Source of the DNA: an uncultured Saprospiraceae bacterium
GTDB lineage: Bacteria > Bacteroidota > Bacteroidia > Chitinophagales > Saprospiraceae
Assembly (NCBI GenBank): GCA_937981555.1
Contig: CALJOK010000025.1
Span: forward strand, 1 to 64,000
DNA: 64,000 nucleotides
Direction of reading: 5' to 3'
Shown here one piece after another: positions 17,297 through 26,609 of this stretch; position 1 is the stretch's first letter; each line of letters opens with the position of its first letter. Below the pieces are notes generated by a model. It was not told the DNA's origin, ran no database searches, and saw nothing but the letters and a program-made list of their open reading frames with translations. A program made the position numbers and the translations under genes.

Positions 17297-19324
17297 TTAC
17301 TCAACAGTCGGAGCATCATCCGGAGCATCTGTTGCAGATGTTCCTGGCTCTTCTGTAAATGGAGTATTTTTATTTTCTTCTTCCTCTGCTAATTTTTCCG
17401 CTTTCGCTTTTTCGTCAGCAGGTCTAGGTCCGATTAATTTCACCAAATCAGATTTATGTAAAACCTCTTTTTCTAGCAATTCGTTAGCTAAGATTTCTAA
17501 TTCATTTCTCTTGTCTTTCAATAAATTCTGTGCTCGAAGATATTGTGCTTCCACCATTTTTCTAACTTCATCATCAATCAATGTGGCAGTTGCATCAGAG
17601 TATGGTTTAGCAAATTGATTTTGCTGCATTCCATGAAATGAAACATTTCCAACTTTTTCATTCATTCCAAAAACAGAAATCATGCTGTACGCCATCTTCG
17701 TTGCTTGATCCAAATCACTTTGCGCACCTGTTGATATTTTGTTAAAAACAATCTTCTCTGCAGCTCGTCCACCAAACGTCATACACATTCTATCTAGCAA
17801 AGCTTCTGTTCTAGTAATGTATTCTTCTTTCGGTAAATATTGAGCATAGCCTAATGTGCCTACTCCACGAGGAACGATGGTTACTTTTACCAACGGAGAT
17901 GCATTTTCCAAAAACCATCCACAGATAGCGTGACCTGCTTCGTGGTAAGCAATGATTTTTTTCTCAGCTGGAGCGATGATTTTATTTTTCTTTTCCAATC
18001 CACCAATCACTCTATCAAGTGCGTGATTGAAATCATCCATATCAATTTCACTCTTATTTCTTCGAGCGGCAACTAGGGCAGCTTCGTTACAAATATTTGC
18101 AATATCAGCACCTGCAAAACCTGGAGTCATTTCCGCTAAAACGTTAGCTTTAATTTCTGGACCAGTTTTGATACTCTTTAAGTGTACTTTGAAAATAGCT
18201 TCTCGACCTTTTAAGTCAGGACGATCAATTCCAATTTGTCTGTCGAAACGTCCTGGTCTCAATAGTGCACTATCCAAAACATCAGGTCTATTTGTCGCAG
18301 CCATCAAGATAACTCCTTTGTCAGTTGCGAAACCATCCATCTCAACCAATAACTGATTCAAAGTATTTTCACGCTCATCATTTCCACCTTGCATTTGACC
18401 TTTTCCACGAGCTCGTCCAATGGCATCAATCTCATCAATAAAAACAATACACGGTGCTTTTTCTCTTGCTTGCTTAAACAAATCTCGAACTCGACTTGCT
18501 CCAACTCCTACAAACATTTCCACAAAGTCAGAACCTGAGATAGAGAAAAATGGAACTGCCGCTTCACCTGCCACAGCTTTTGCTAGCAAAGTTTTACCTG
18601 TTCCTGGAGGGCCAACCAAAAGAACACCTTTTGGAATTTTACCACCAAGTGCAGTATATTTTTTTGGATTTTTCAAAAAGTCAACTACTTCCATTACTTC
18701 CTCTTTGGCTTCATCCAATCCTGCCACATCTTGGAAAGTCACGTTCACTTTGGTGTTTTTATCAAAAAGGGTTGCTTTAGATTTTCCAATATTAAAAATC
18801 TGCGAACCAGGTCCGCCGCCACCGCCGCCCATTCGACGAAGGATAAATAACCAAATAGCAATGATAATGAAAACAGGCAGTAACCAACTTAATATTTGAG
18901 GAATCCAATTTTCTTTGGTATCGAAATTAAGCTGAATTCTCTCAGGTGATGGAATTTTGGCTTCGTCTTGAATCCGAATTAATTTGGTTTCAAAATTATC
19001 AATAGGTCCTGTTTCAAAAAAGTAATGTGCTCTATTCGGAGAAAATTTACTAACAGCAGGAGCTGGGTCAGTATATTTTTCAAGTGATTCTGGTTTTAAG
19101 AATACTTGAGCTTGCTTTTGATTAATCACTTCAATTTTTGCAATGTCTTTTTCTTGAACCATTTTTTGGAAGGTATTCCATTCCAAAGGTTTAGTGGAAG
19201 AAGATTGAAGCGTGTAAAAATTCAATGCAAGCAATAACAAAGCTAACAATCCATAAATCCAATATGAATTGAATTTATTGTTAGGTTTGTTATCAGGATT
19301 ATTTTGATCTCTATTATTTTCCAT
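17297..19324 (-). CDS. ftsH: ATP-dependent zinc metalloprotease FtsH
   Basis: The 675-residue protein has the complete FtsH layout. A first membrane segment lies at about 22-43, followed by a periplasmic domain of ~100 residues and a second membrane segment at about 143-165. The AAA domain has Walker A GPPGTGKT near 235-242, Walker [10 protein letters not shown] and the second region of homology [20 protein letters not shown]. The zinc protease motif HEAGH is at 461-465. A Glu/Lys-rich tail ends the protein. FtsH is a membrane-bound hexamer that degrades misfolded membrane proteins and selected cytosolic regulators. It follows rsfS on the same strand, an order often seen in Bacteroidota. All catalytic motifs are intact. 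Confidence 0.98.
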   Translation of the reverse strand: MENNRDQNNPDNKPNNKFNSYWIYGLLALLLLALNFYTLQSSSTKPLEWNTFQKMVQEKDIAKIEVINQKQAQVFLKPESLEKYTDPAPAVSKFSPNRAHYFFETGPIDNFETKLIRIQDEAKIPSPERIQLNFDTKENWIPQILSWLLPVFIIIAIWLFILRRMGGGGGGPGSQIFNIGKSKATLFDKNTKVNVTFQDVAGLDEAKEEVMEVVDFLKNPKKYTALGGKIPKGVLLVGPPGTGKTLLAKAVAGEAAVPFFSISGSDFVEMFVGVGASRVRDLFKQAREKAPCIVFIDEIDAIGRARGKGQMQGGNDERENTLNQLLVEMDGFATDKGVILMAATNRPDVLDSALLRPGRFDRQIGIDRPDLKGREAIFKVHLKSIKTGPEIKANVLAEMTPGFAGADIANICNEAALVAARRNKSEIDMDDFNHALDRVIGGLEKKNKIIAPAEKKIIAYHEAGHAICGWFLENASPLVKVTIVPRGVGTLGYAQYLPKEEYITRTEALLDRMCMTFGGRAAEKIVFNKISTGAQSDLDQATKMAYSMISVFGMNEKVGNVSFHGMQQNQFAKPYSDATATLIDDEVRKMVEAQYLRAQNLLKDKRNELEILANELLEKEVLHKSDLVKLIGPRPADEKAKAEKLAEEEENKNTPFTEEPGTSATDAPDDAPTVE

Positions 19325-19469
19325 TAAAATTTATTTCTAGTATTTGGTAAAATGATGGTTGTTTTATGTTTGAAATTTAATTTAAAAAACACTAAAAACC
19401 ATCAATTCTTTAACGCTTTAAAAAGCAAATCGTTGGCGATTTTCGATAATCTTTCAAAAACTATCTATG

Positions 19470-19491
19470 AAAAGCATTATTAAATGCTTTT
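19470..19491 (-). terminator. Small hairpin between rsfS and ftsH
   Basis: AAAAGCATT (19470-19478) pairs with AATGCTTTT (19483-19491), with a 4-nt loop. Flanking T-runs on both strands are short. It could attenuate read-through from rsfS into ftsH. The rest of the 231-bp gap shows nothing I recognise. Confidence 0.4.
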
Positions 19492-19555
19492 TTATTAATA
19501 TCAAGATGAGTTGAAAGCCTAATTGGTGGCTTCTAGCTTCCAATAAAAAAACATC

Positions 19556-19939
19556 TTATAGATTATCATACTCCGTAAAAATCGCATCTCCCCACAAATC
19601 TTCTAACTGATAAAATTCCCGAGTCTCTTTGTAAAAAACATGAACGACAGTTGTGAAGTAATCCAACAACACCCAAAGTGAATTTTCTAGACCTTCGAAG
19701 TGAGATGGAAGAGAGTATCCTTCTTTTTTTAGTCTTAGATAAACATTATCGGCAATTGCTTTTACTTGAGTATTTGAATCACCCGTACAAATAATAAAAA
19801 AGTCAGTTGGCGCCTCCGTCAAATGTCTCAAATCAAGCTTGATGATATTATGTCCTTTAATGTCCTGAATGCTATCTATGATTAAGGCGTTTAAAGCTTC
19901 GCCTGTAATTTCTTGTTGCTGAGTTTGTGGTGAATTCAA
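19556..19939 (-). CDS. rsfS: Ribosome silencing factor RsfS
   Basis: The 127-residue protein matches RsfS/Iojap in length and motifs: LNALIIDSIQDIKGHNIIKL, DFFIICTGDSNTQVKAIADN, and the C-terminal VLLDYFTTVVHVFYKETREF followed by LEDLWGDA. RsfS binds ribosomal protein uL14 and blocks joining of the 30S and 50S subunits under nutrient limitation. The start ATG gives a short N-terminal extension rich in Gln before the domain. It is divergent from the biotin ligase gene and upstream of ftsH on the same strand. Confidence 0.96.
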   Translation of the reverse strand: MNSPQTQQQEITGEALNALIIDSIQDIKGHNIIKLDLRHLTEAPTDFFIICTGDSNTQVKAIADNVYLRLKKEGYSLPSHFEGLENSLWVLLDYFTTVVHVFYKETREFYQLEDLWGDAIFTEYDNL

Positions 19940-19972
19940 ATTATGTATTTGATTTAATTTTTTGATTAAAAA

Positions 19973-20019
19973 TTGAAAATGCTGTTATTCTTAATTCAAT
20001 AACGCAATTACATTTTCAA
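19973..20019. repeat. Inverted repeat in the rsfS-birA divergent intergenic region
   Basis: TTGAAAATG (19973-19981) pairs with CATTTTCAA (20011-20019). An inner pair GTTATT (19984-19989) with AATAAC (19998-20003) lies within it. A second small inverted repeat, GTATAA then TTATAC, lies just before the birA start region. It could be an operator shared by both genes, or another of the junction palindromes described below. Confidence 0.45.
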
Positions 20020-20066
20020 AAGTTTTTAGCGTAAAAATTCTTTTACAAGTTGTATAAAAATTATAC

Positions 20067-20879
20067 TTGCAAAATAGTTCTAAAAATTCTGCAAATTTAA
20101 CAAAATTAACTCGGTTGGATACTATCAAGAAAACTCTTTTTGTGGGGAAGGAATTCTATCATTTTCCAGAATTGGCATCTACCAATGATTATGCTATTGA
20201 ACTTACCTCAAAAAGCAAACCATCAGAGGGAACTGTCATTTCGACCTACAAACAGGTACTAGGTAAGGGACAAGCTGGCAGTAAATGGGAAAGTGAGCCT
20301 GACAAAAACATCTCAATGTCCTTAATCTTACATCCAAAGTTTATGGCAGCTCGCGATCAGTTTGTGTTGAATCAAGCGATTTCATTGGGTGTTTTGGATT
20401 TTGTGAAAAATTATATCAGTTCTGATGCGAAGATAAAATGGTCCAACGATATTTATATTTTTGACAAAAAAGTAGCTGGTATTTTGATTCAAAATACCTT
20501 GGTTTCGAGAAATATTCAATCCAGTATTATTGGAATTGGATTGAACATTAATCAAACGATTTTTAAAAGCGATGCACCGAATCCGACTTCTTTTAAATTA
20601 GAAACTGGAAACGATTTTGACCTTGATGAGTTATTGGAAATGTTGTGTTGGAAAATCGAAATGCGCTACCTTCAGTTGAAAGCTAATTCGAGTGAAAAAA
20701 TCAAAGCAGAGTATTTGGATAATTTGTATCGCTACATGGAAGATGCGTTATACCAAATACCAGAGGGGGAAGTTTTTCAAGGGAGAATAATTGGACTAGG
20801 GGAATTTGGGAAATTATTGTTGCAGACGAAAAAAGGGTTACTAGAATTTGATACAAAAGAGGTGAAGTTCATTATTTAA
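20067..20879 (+). CDS. birA: Biotin--[acetyl-CoA-carboxylase] ligase
   Basis: This is a monofunctional biotin protein ligase without an N-terminal DNA-binding domain. The motifs are ELASTNDYA, the GKGQAGSKW biotinyl-AMP loop (normally GRGQ-type), IKWSNDIY with the catalytic Lys, AGILIQN and GIGLNINQ. The C-terminal SH3-like domain ends VFQGRIIGLGEFGKLLLQT. The enzyme activates biotin with ATP and attaches it to the carrier protein of acetyl-CoA carboxylase. No ATG precedes the domain: the frame opens at TTG 20067, and TTG 20115 gives a start closer to the family norm (LDTIKKTLFVGKEF). The exact start is therefore uncertain. It is followed 3 nt after the stop by a long palindrome. Confidence 0.92.
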   Translation: MQNSSKNSANLTKLTRLDTIKKTLFVGKEFYHFPELASTNDYAIELTSKSKPSEGTVISTYKQVLGKGQAGSKWESEPDKNISMSLILHPKFMAARDQFVLNQAISLGVLDFVKNYISSDAKIKWSNDIYIFDKKVAGILIQNTLVSRNIQSSIIGIGLNINQTIFKSDAPNPTSFKLETGNDFDLDELLEMLCWKIEMRYLQLKANSSEKIKAEYLDNLYRYMEDALYQIPEGEVFQGRIIGLGEFGKLLLQTKKGLLEFDTKEVKFII

Positions 20880-20881
20880 AA

Positions 20882-20961
20882 TTTCACCACATAGGCACAT
20901 AGAGAATATAGATCTTTTTTGTAGGAAAAATCTATATTCTCTATGTGCCTATGTGGTGAAA
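20882..20961. repeat. 31-bp perfect inverted repeat behind birA
   Basis: The arms 20882-20912 and 20931-20961 are perfectly complementary over 31 bp, with an 18-nt spacer. The left arm begins 3 nt after the birA stop codon; the right arm ends 17 bp before the next start codon. Within an arm, short words repeat (CACATAG, ATAGAG, ATATAG). It could terminate transcription, but neither flank has a long T-run. Confidence 0.9.
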
Positions 20962-20978
20962 AAAAATCACATAAAGTC

Positions 20979-22151
20979 ATGCGAAAAATAACAGCCGATT
21001 ACATTTTTCCAATTACATCAGATCCAATCAAAGAAGGCGTCATCACACTCGACGACCATGGAAAAATCCTTTCCATCGACGAGCGAAAAAATCACGACAT
21101 TTCAACTTTAAAAATTCACGAAGGTGTCATCGTTCCCGGTTTTATCAATACGCATTGCCATCTTGAATTATCACATATGAAAAATAAAGTGGCGACAGGA
21201 ACTTCCCTGATTCCATTTATTTCGAATGTCGTAAAGTTCCGAGATATCCCTCAAGAAGAAATTGATGCAGCTATCGAAAAAGCAGATCAAGAAATGTACG
21301 ATGGAGGAATTGTTGCAGTCGGAGACATTTCCAACAAAATGGATACTGCTGCTACGAAGTCAAAAAGTCCGATTCGATATTACACTTTTGTGGAGATGTT
21401 TGACTTTTTGCAAGAGGCTTGGGCTACTCCTGAATTTGAAAAATACAAAGCAGTTTTTGATGGACAAAGTGATGATGGAGGAAATAAAAAAAGCGCAGTT
21501 CCACACGCACCTTATTCCGTTTCCAAAAGTCTTTTTCAAAAAATAAATGAATTGAATATTGATGATTGTACTGTAAGTATTCATAATCAAGAAACCCCTG
21601 CAGAGAATGAATTCTTCGAGAAAAAAACAGGTGGATTTCTTGATTTTTTTGGTGGTTTTGGAATTCCAATTACAGATTGGCAACCGAGCGGAAAGCCTTC
21701 TATTCATTACGCTTTGGAAAATATGAATCCTAATTCACGAACACTTTTTGTGCACAATATAATGTGTACGACTGAAGATATTTCTGCTGCGCAAAACTGG
21801 AGTGGTCAAGTGTTTTGGGCGACTTGTGCGAATGCGAATTTATACATCGAAAATCGATTGCCGAACTATCAATTATTCTTAGATGCGGATGCGAAAATGA
21901 CTATTGGAACAGATAGTTTGACTTCCAATTGGCAGCTCTCGGTACTCGATGAAATGAAAACAATTGCAAAATATCAATCCTATATTCCTTTTGAAACATT
22001 GATTCGTTGGGCAACTTTAAATGGAGCTGAAGCTTTAGGTTTTGAAAAAGATCTAGGGAGTTTGGAAGTAGGGAAAACGCCTGGGTTGAATTTACTGAAT
22101 TTGGAAAATGACTTTTTGTTGAGTTCGAAAACGGAGGTAACTCGGTTGTAA
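20979..22151 (+). CDS. Amidohydrolase-family metal-dependent deaminase/hydrolase
   Basis: This is a 390-residue TIM-barrel amidohydrolase of the chlorohydrolase/cytosine-deaminase-like group. The metal motif is HCH at residues 59-61 ([16 protein letters not shown]). Further ligands and catalytic residues are in [26 protein letters not shown] and the Asp of [19 protein letters not shown]-terminal composite-domain segment reads [15 protein letters not shown]. Members deaminate nucleobases, nucleosides or related amidines (e.g. SAH/MTA or aminodeoxyfutalosine); the substrate is not assigned. I start at ATG 20979. The frame extends 12 codons upstream to 20943, but those codons lie inside the right arm of the palindrome, so that extension is an artefact. 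Confidence 0.85.
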   Translation: MRKITADYIFPITSDPIKEGVITLDDHGKILSIDERKNHDISTLKIHEGVIVPGFINTHCHLELSHMKNKVATGTSLIPFISNVVKFRDIPQEEIDAAIEKADQEMYDGGIVAVGDISNKMDTAATKSKSPIRYYTFVEMFDFLQEAWATPEFEKYKAVFDGQSDDGGNKKSAVPHAPYSVSKSLFQKINELNIDDCTVSIHNQETPAENEFFEKKTGGFLDFFGGFGIPITDWQPSGKPSIHYALENMNPNSRTLFVHNIMCTTEDISAAQNWSGQVFWATCANANLYIENRLPNYQLFLDADAKMTIGTDSLTSNWQLSVLDEMKTIAKYQSYIPFETLIRWATLNGAEALGFEKDLGSLEVGKTPGLNLLNLENDFLLSSKTEVTRL

Positions 22152-22157
22152 ATTTCC

Positions 22158-22219
22158 AGTACAGGCGAATTCATTCGCCTAAAAAAATATTTTGCTAGGC
22201 GAATGAATTCGCCTGTACT
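22158..22219. repeat. 24-bp perfect inverted repeat with self-complementary arms
   Basis: The arms 22158-22181 and 22196-22219 are perfectly complementary (24 bp, 14-nt spacer), starting 7 nt after the amidohydrolase stop. Each arm is itself a hairpin (GGCGAAT, two bases, ATTCGCC), so the element can fold as one long stem or two small ones. The right arm is followed by TTTTTT, consistent with termination. Confidence 0.9.
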
Positions 22220-22237
22220 TTTTTTAAAAAAATAAAA

Positions 22238-23560
22238 GTGTCAAAAAAAGAGACTCAATCTAATTTAATTATTTTCTCCATACTATTCTTTTGTTTGCTG
22301 GAATTATGGTTGTTGGGCTATGGAAGAAATCAATTTGGGATCATGTGGAGTCCAATCATTATTTTGATTAGCGGTTTAATTATAGGGATTGGTTTTCTTA
22401 AATTTTTTAATGGAAAAGAAATTGAATTAGCTCAACATAAAATTGATGGGAAACGATTTGGTGCGATTTTTTTAGCCACTTTTTTTGGCATTTGGAAATG
22501 TGGAGATTTGCTTCGGACGGTGATTCGAGATTTTCCACTTGATTTTCATTATCCCGTAGATTCGGATGGAATTCATCAAATTGGAATTATGGTTGAGCGT
22601 TATTTGAATGGCGTTTTTCCTTATTCAATCATTACCGAATGGCCTGATTTGGAACCGTATTTATTTCCTACTTATTTGCCCTTGACTTGGATGCCTTATA
22701 TTGTTCCTGAAAAACTAGGATTCGATTATCGCTGGATGGGATTTGCAATTTTGATTATTGGGTTCTTATATTTTTTTTACAAAGTAATTCCATGGAATCG
22801 AAGTTGGGGAATTAATGCAGTTTTGTTATTCCTTCCTTTTTTGTTTTTATATATTTTTCAAAAAAATGATACCCAAAGTATTTTTAGATTTTCAGTAGAA
22901 ACAATGATTGCTGGATACTATTTGACTTTAGCAACGGCTCTTTTTTCCAAATCAAATTTAGTGCGTGGAGTTGCTTTGTTGTTGTGTGTACTTTCGAGAT
23001 ACTCGGTAGTACTTTGGGTGCCTTTATTTTTCTTTGTGATACTTTTGAAGGAGAAAAAAACTAACCTTTTTCAAATTGGTGGATGGTTAGCTTTGGGTAT
23101 TTTAGGACTTTATGTTATTCCATTTTTAGCAGAAGATCCTACGATATTTAAACAAGGTTATGATTACCACACGAAGGCTGCGGTAATTACTTTTCAGTTG
23201 TTGCCTTGGCAAGCGGAAGGAGAACTACCTGCGGTAATTTCTAATGGTTTTGGAATGGCGATATATTTTGATCAATTTATAGAGGGATCGGCAGCTGATA
23301 AATTATGGTTTTTAAAAAATACTCATTTATCATTATTGTGTCTGACAATTCTGATCTCCATGATTGTTTTTTATAAAATAAAAGACAGAATGGATTATCG
23401 GATTTTCCTTTTGGGAACGTTGAAAGTGTATTTGGTGATCTTTTATAATTTTATTCAAATCCCATTTGGCTACCTTTTTCTTCCAATGGTTTTTATTTCC
23501 TTGCCGATGATGGCATTGTTGTTAGGTCAAGTAAAATTTAAGGAAGAACATATGCGTTAA
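22238..23560 (+). CDS. Multi-pass membrane glycosyltransferase (GT87/DUF2029-like)
   Basis: The 440-residue protein has about ten predicted membrane segments, e.g. LIIFSILFFCLLELWLLGY near 10-28 and a stretch near 36-55. The acidic extracytoplasmic loop after segment three (DFHYPVDSDGIHQIG) resembles the Asp-containing first loop of GT-C glycosyltransferases. The later sequence PYSIITEWPDLEPYLFPTYL and LPLTWMPYIV fits GT87-like enzymes that use polyprenyl-phosphate sugars. Family assignment is by layout and is moderate. The start is GTG 22238, 18 nt after the preceding palindrome; the next ATG would remove the first membrane helix. Confidence 0.65.
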   Translation: MSKKETQSNLIIFSILFFCLLELWLLGYGRNQFGIMWSPIIILISGLIIGIGFLKFFNGKEIELAQHKIDGKRFGAIFLATFFGIWKCGDLLRTVIRDFPLDFHYPVDSDGIHQIGIMVERYLNGVFPYSIITEWPDLEPYLFPTYLPLTWMPYIVPEKLGFDYRWMGFAILIIGFLYFFYKVIPWNRSWGINAVLLFLPFLFLYIFQKNDTQSIFRFSVETMIAGYYLTLATALFSKSNLVRGVALLLCVLSRYSVVLWVPLFFFVILLKEKKTNLFQIGGWLALGILGLYVIPFLAEDPTIFKQGYDYHTKAAVITFQLLPWQAEGELPAVISNGFGMAIYFDQFIEGSAADKLWFLKNTHLSLLCLTILISMIVFYKIKDRMDYRIFLLGTLKVYLVIFYNFIQIPFGYLFLPMVFISLPMMALLLGQVKFKEEHMR

Positions 23561-23632
23561 AAAATAAATTACTATTTTTATCTTTCAAAAAATATATTCT
23601 TTTTTAGATATATTTTGTGATCAATTAAAAAG

Positions 23633-23654
23633 GACCGAAGGAAAAGTTGATTTT
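23633..23654 (-). repeat. Dispersed 22-bp word shared with the 5.7-kb palindrome
   Basis: The reverse complement of 23633-23654 matches 5740-5761 at 20 of 22 positions (AAAATCAA, three bases, TTCCTTCGGTC). It lies in the 204-bp gap between the membrane glycosyltransferase and moxR. Flanking sequence diverges. Confidence 0.6.
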
Positions 23655-23764
23655 ATTTTTTAGTTGATTTCAAATACAAAATTTAGCTAAAAATAAAACA
23701 TGACAACAATTAATATATTGTCTCGTTTTTTTTATTCAAAAAAAATTAAAACACTCCTCCTACT

Positions 23765-24838
23765 ATGCATGATGAAACCAATGATCAGGAAAGATTCGAT
23801 TTAGATAAAAAACCTGAATTTGTTAGACCAGAATTAAATACGCCTCCCATAAATTCTACTCCTGCACGTTCGTGGGATCGACCTACTTTGGATCTGAAAA
23901 AAGTAACTGATGTAGTTGATAAAATAAAATCAGAGGTTGCAAAAGTGATTATCGGACAAACTGAGATGGTCGATCTTTTGATGGCAGCGATGTTTACAGG
24001 TGGTCATGTGTTGGTGGAAGGTGTACCTGGAATTGCCAAAACTTTAACGTCAAAATTATTAGCGCAAGCGTTTCATGTTGATTATTCTCGAATTCAATTT
24101 ACGCCTGATTTGATGCCAACGGATGTAGTTGGAACGACGATGTATAATTTGAAAACTTCGGAATTTACTTTTAATAAAGGCCCTATCTTTTCCAACATCG
24201 TTTTGATTGATGAGATCAATCGAGCACCAGCAAAAACGCAGTCTGCACTTTTTGAGGTGATGGAAGAATATCAAGTGACGATGGATGGCGAAACATATAT
24301 GATGGATCAACCATTTTTTGTAATCGCTACGCAAAACCCAATTGAGCAAGAAGGAACATACAAATTACCGGAAGCGCAACTGGATCGTTTTTTATTTAAA
24401 ATCAATTTGCACTATCCAAATTTGGAAGAGGAAAAACAAATTTTGCATCGGTTTAAGAGTGATTTTAAAATGCGTCAAAAAGAAAAAGTACAACCAGTTT
24501 GTTCTGCGCAGGATGTCAAAGAGTGTCAAGAGATTATCGAGAAAGTTCACATCAAAGATGAATTGTTGGATTATATTGCTGCAATTATTCACAATACTCG
24601 AAATAATGGAGATCTATTTTTAGGAGCTTCTCCACGTGCTTCGTTAGCAATCATGAAAGCATCAAAAGCTGTGGCTGCTATGGCTGGTCGAGATTTTGTC
24701 ACGCCTGATGATATTCAATATGTGGCTGATCCAGTTTTGAACCACAGAATTATTTTGACGCCTGAAAGAGAGATGGAAGGATATGGTGCGAATGATGTGG
24801 TGATGGATATTATTAAGAAAATTGAAGTACCGAGATAG
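23765..24838 (+). CDS. MoxR-family AAA+ ATPase
   Basis: The 357-residue MoxR ATPase has a Walker A variant EGVPGIAKT near 82-90, Walker B NIVLIDEINRAPAKTQSALF, sensor 1 IATQNPIEQEGTYKLPEAQ and a C-terminal lid domain (GASPRASLAIMKASKA, DIQYVADPVLNHR). The first ~50 residues are a charged, low-conservation extension. MoxR proteins act as chaperones, often with a DUF58 partner and VWA proteins, in maturation of enzymes or in envelope stress. Its partner DUF58 gene is next on the same strand, but 155 bp away and separated by a palindrome, which is looser than the usual tight coupling. Confidence 0.93.
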   Translation: MHDETNDQERFDLDKKPEFVRPELNTPPINSTPARSWDRPTLDLKKVTDVVDKIKSEVAKVIIGQTEMVDLLMAAMFTGGHVLVEGVPGIAKTLTSKLLAQAFHVDYSRIQFTPDLMPTDVVGTTMYNLKTSEFTFNKGPIFSNIVLIDEINRAPAKTQSALFEVMEEYQVTMDGETYMMDQPFFVIATQNPIEQEGTYKLPEAQLDRFLFKINLHYPNLEEEKQILHRFKSDFKMRQKEKVQPVCSAQDVKECQEIIEKVHIKDELLDYIAAIIHNTRNNGDLFLGASPRASLAIMKASKAVAAMAGRDFVTPDDIQYVADPVLNHRIILTPEREMEGYGANDVVMDIIKKIEVPR

Positions 24839-24842
24839 GTGG

Positions 24843-24961
24843 GAATATCCAACACTCAACAAGGAATATCCAATTATGAAGTTTGTTCCGAATGTTCTTT
24901 ATATCGTTTCTTGGATATTCCTTGTTCGATATTGGTTATTCATCCTGCGTGTTGGATATTC
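24843..24961. repeat. 119-bp compound inverted repeat between moxR and the DUF58 gene
   Basis: The outer arms GAATATCCAACAC (24843-24855) and its inverse (24949-24961) are perfect over 13 bp. The inner arms 24858-24873 and 24911-24926 are perfect over 16 bp. The word GATATTCC/GGAATATC recurs several times in both orientations. The right half carries an extra ~20 bp (24927-24948). The left arm starts 4 nt after the moxR stop. Confidence 0.88.
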
Positions 24962-24993
24962 AAAAAAAAATATGATTTTAAAAAAATAAGCTT

Positions 24994-26316
24994 TTGAAAA
25001 ACATTTTCCTACCCAATAGATTTTTCCTACTCTTTGCCTTCATCATCGGGATGTTTGTGTTGAGTTTTCCATTTGATTTTTTGTTTCCTGTGGCGCAGAC
25101 ATTGTTTGTGTTGGGATTAATTTTGGTGTTGGTAGATGTGATGTTATTATATGGCGGCGGAGATAAAGTTAAGGTGAGGAGAGAGTTGCCTAAAGTGTTT
25201 TCGTTGGGCGATCCTAATCGTGTAAAAGTATTGTTAGAAAATTTATCTACTCAAAAATTAAGACTAAAAGTCATTGATGAAATTCCGATTCAATTTCAAA
25301 TTCGGAATTTTGAAAAAGTCTTAGAACTTGAACCTGAGGAATCACAAATGATTACCTACCCGCTTACTCCCAAGACTCGTGGAGAATATGAATTTGGAAA
25401 TGTCAACGTATTTATGGAATCATTTTTAGGATTGGTTCAACGACGACATCAACATACCTACAAAATGAGTTTGCCTGTTTATCCTTCGATTGTTCAGATG
25501 AAAAATTTTGAATTAAAAGCATTTGACCGAGTTTCCTATTCTTCTGGAATCAAACAAATTCGAAGAGTTGGGCATAGTTATGAATTTGAACAAATTAAAA
25601 ACTATGTTCGAGGAGATGATTTTCGAAGTATCAATTGGAAAGCAAGTAGCCGTCGAGCGACGCTCATGGTCAATCAATATCAAGATGAACGAGCGCAACA
25701 AGTGTATTCGATTATTGATAAAAGTCGAGCGATGCGGATGCCTTTTGATGGATTGAGTTTGATGGATTATGCGATCAATACGAGTTTGGTCATTTCTAAT
25801 GTGGCGCTGGCAAAACATGACCGAGCTGGTTTGTTGACTTTTTCTGACATCATCGGAACGACTATCAAAGCTGATCGAAAACCGACTCAACTAAATAAAA
25901 TCTTACTCGCCCTCTACAAAGAAAAAGAAAGAAACCTCGAAGCGAATTACGAACTACTTTATCATTCTGCACGAAAATTAATCAAAGGTCGAAGTCTTTT
26001 GATGTTGTACACTAACTTTGAAAGTATGTATGCTTTGGAACGAGTGCTGCCGATTTTACGAAAAATAAATACGCTGCATTTGCTTGTCGTAGTCTTTTTT
26101 GAAAATACTGAAATCAATGATTTTGCGAAGTTAAAAGTAGATACGACCCAAGATATTTATCATCAAACGATTGCTCAAAAATTCCTCAACGAGAAATCAC
26201 AAATGGTGCATAAACTCAGACAATATGGTATTCAAGCCATTCTTACCAAACCGGAGGATCTTTCGGTGAATTCGATAAATAAATATTTGGAACTCAAATC
26301 GCGTGGACTTATTTAA
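24994..26316 (+). CDS. DUF58 domain-containing membrane protein
   Basis: The 440-residue protein starts with two membrane segments (FFLLFAFIIGMFVLSFPF, then TLFVLGLILVLVDVMLLY). An extracytoplasmic/immunoglobulin-like region follows (LPKVFSLGDPNRVKVLLENL). The DUF58 core is near 190-290 (IRRVGHSYEFEQIKNYVRGD, FRSINWKASSR), followed by a VWA-like stretch (VYSIIDKSRAM). DUF58 proteins work with MoxR ATPases. The start is TTG 24994; the nearby ATG 24972 is out of frame and stops after five codons. The stop codon itself is the first base pair of the next palindrome. Confidence 0.92.
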   Translation: MKNIFLPNRFFLLFAFIIGMFVLSFPFDFLFPVAQTLFVLGLILVLVDVMLLYGGGDKVKVRRELPKVFSLGDPNRVKVLLENLSTQKLRLKVIDEIPIQFQIRNFEKVLELEPEESQMITYPLTPKTRGEYEFGNVNVFMESFLGLVQRRHQHTYKMSLPVYPSIVQMKNFELKAFDRVSYSSGIKQIRRVGHSYEFEQIKNYVRGDDFRSINWKASSRRATLMVNQYQDERAQQVYSIIDKSRAMRMPFDGLSLMDYAINTSLVISNVALAKHDRAGLLTFSDIIGTTIKADRKPTQLNKILLALYKEKERNLEANYELLYHSARKLIKGRSLLMLYTNFESMYALERVLPILRKINTLHLLVVVFFENTEINDFAKLKVDTTQDIYHQTIAQKFLNEKSQMVHKLRQYGIQAILTKPEDLSVNSINKYLELKSRGLI

Positions 26317-26506
26317 ACACGTGGCTGTCTGCTTTAGCTGACCTGAAAAAAGAGCATCGCGATTTTTTTCCCAATCAAATTATTACTCTTTAAAAGAAAA
26401 ATATCCTCAGTAAATAATAACATCATACTTTTTAGATTTTCCTTTTTTTTGAAAAAAATACTTCGTTAATTTTTTTCAGGTCAGCTAAAGCAAACAGCCA
26501 CGTGTT
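26316..26506. repeat. 36-bp inverted repeat (35/36) flanking a 119-bp spacer
   Basis: The arms 26316-26351 and 26471-26506 are complementary at 35 of 36 positions. The left arm begins on the last base of the DUF58 stop codon. The spacer (26352-26470) contains no reading frame of note. Almost the whole 293-bp gap before hemA is this element; the remainder holds the hemA leader. Confidence 0.9.
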
Positions 26507-26609
26507 ACACATGTTTGGTGTTAAGTATTATGGAGACTTTACAGAATTATGACATTTTTTCGACAATGTTGAAATACCTTTACATTCTAAAACCTCCGCT
26601 ATATAAAGT

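Noticed and set aside
17154-17618. Plus-strand frame of 154 codons antisense to ftsH
   Set aside because: Ser-rich, low-complexity translation complementary to the conserved ftsH 3' end; no domain, and the ftsH frame is certain.
18420-18899. Plus-strand frame of 159 codons inside ftsH
   Set aside because: Exact complement of the conserved AAA domain; a codon-bias shadow, not a gene.
24972-24989. ATG at 24972 as start of the DUF58 gene
   Set aside because: Out of frame and closed by a stop after five codons; TTG 24994 fits the family start.
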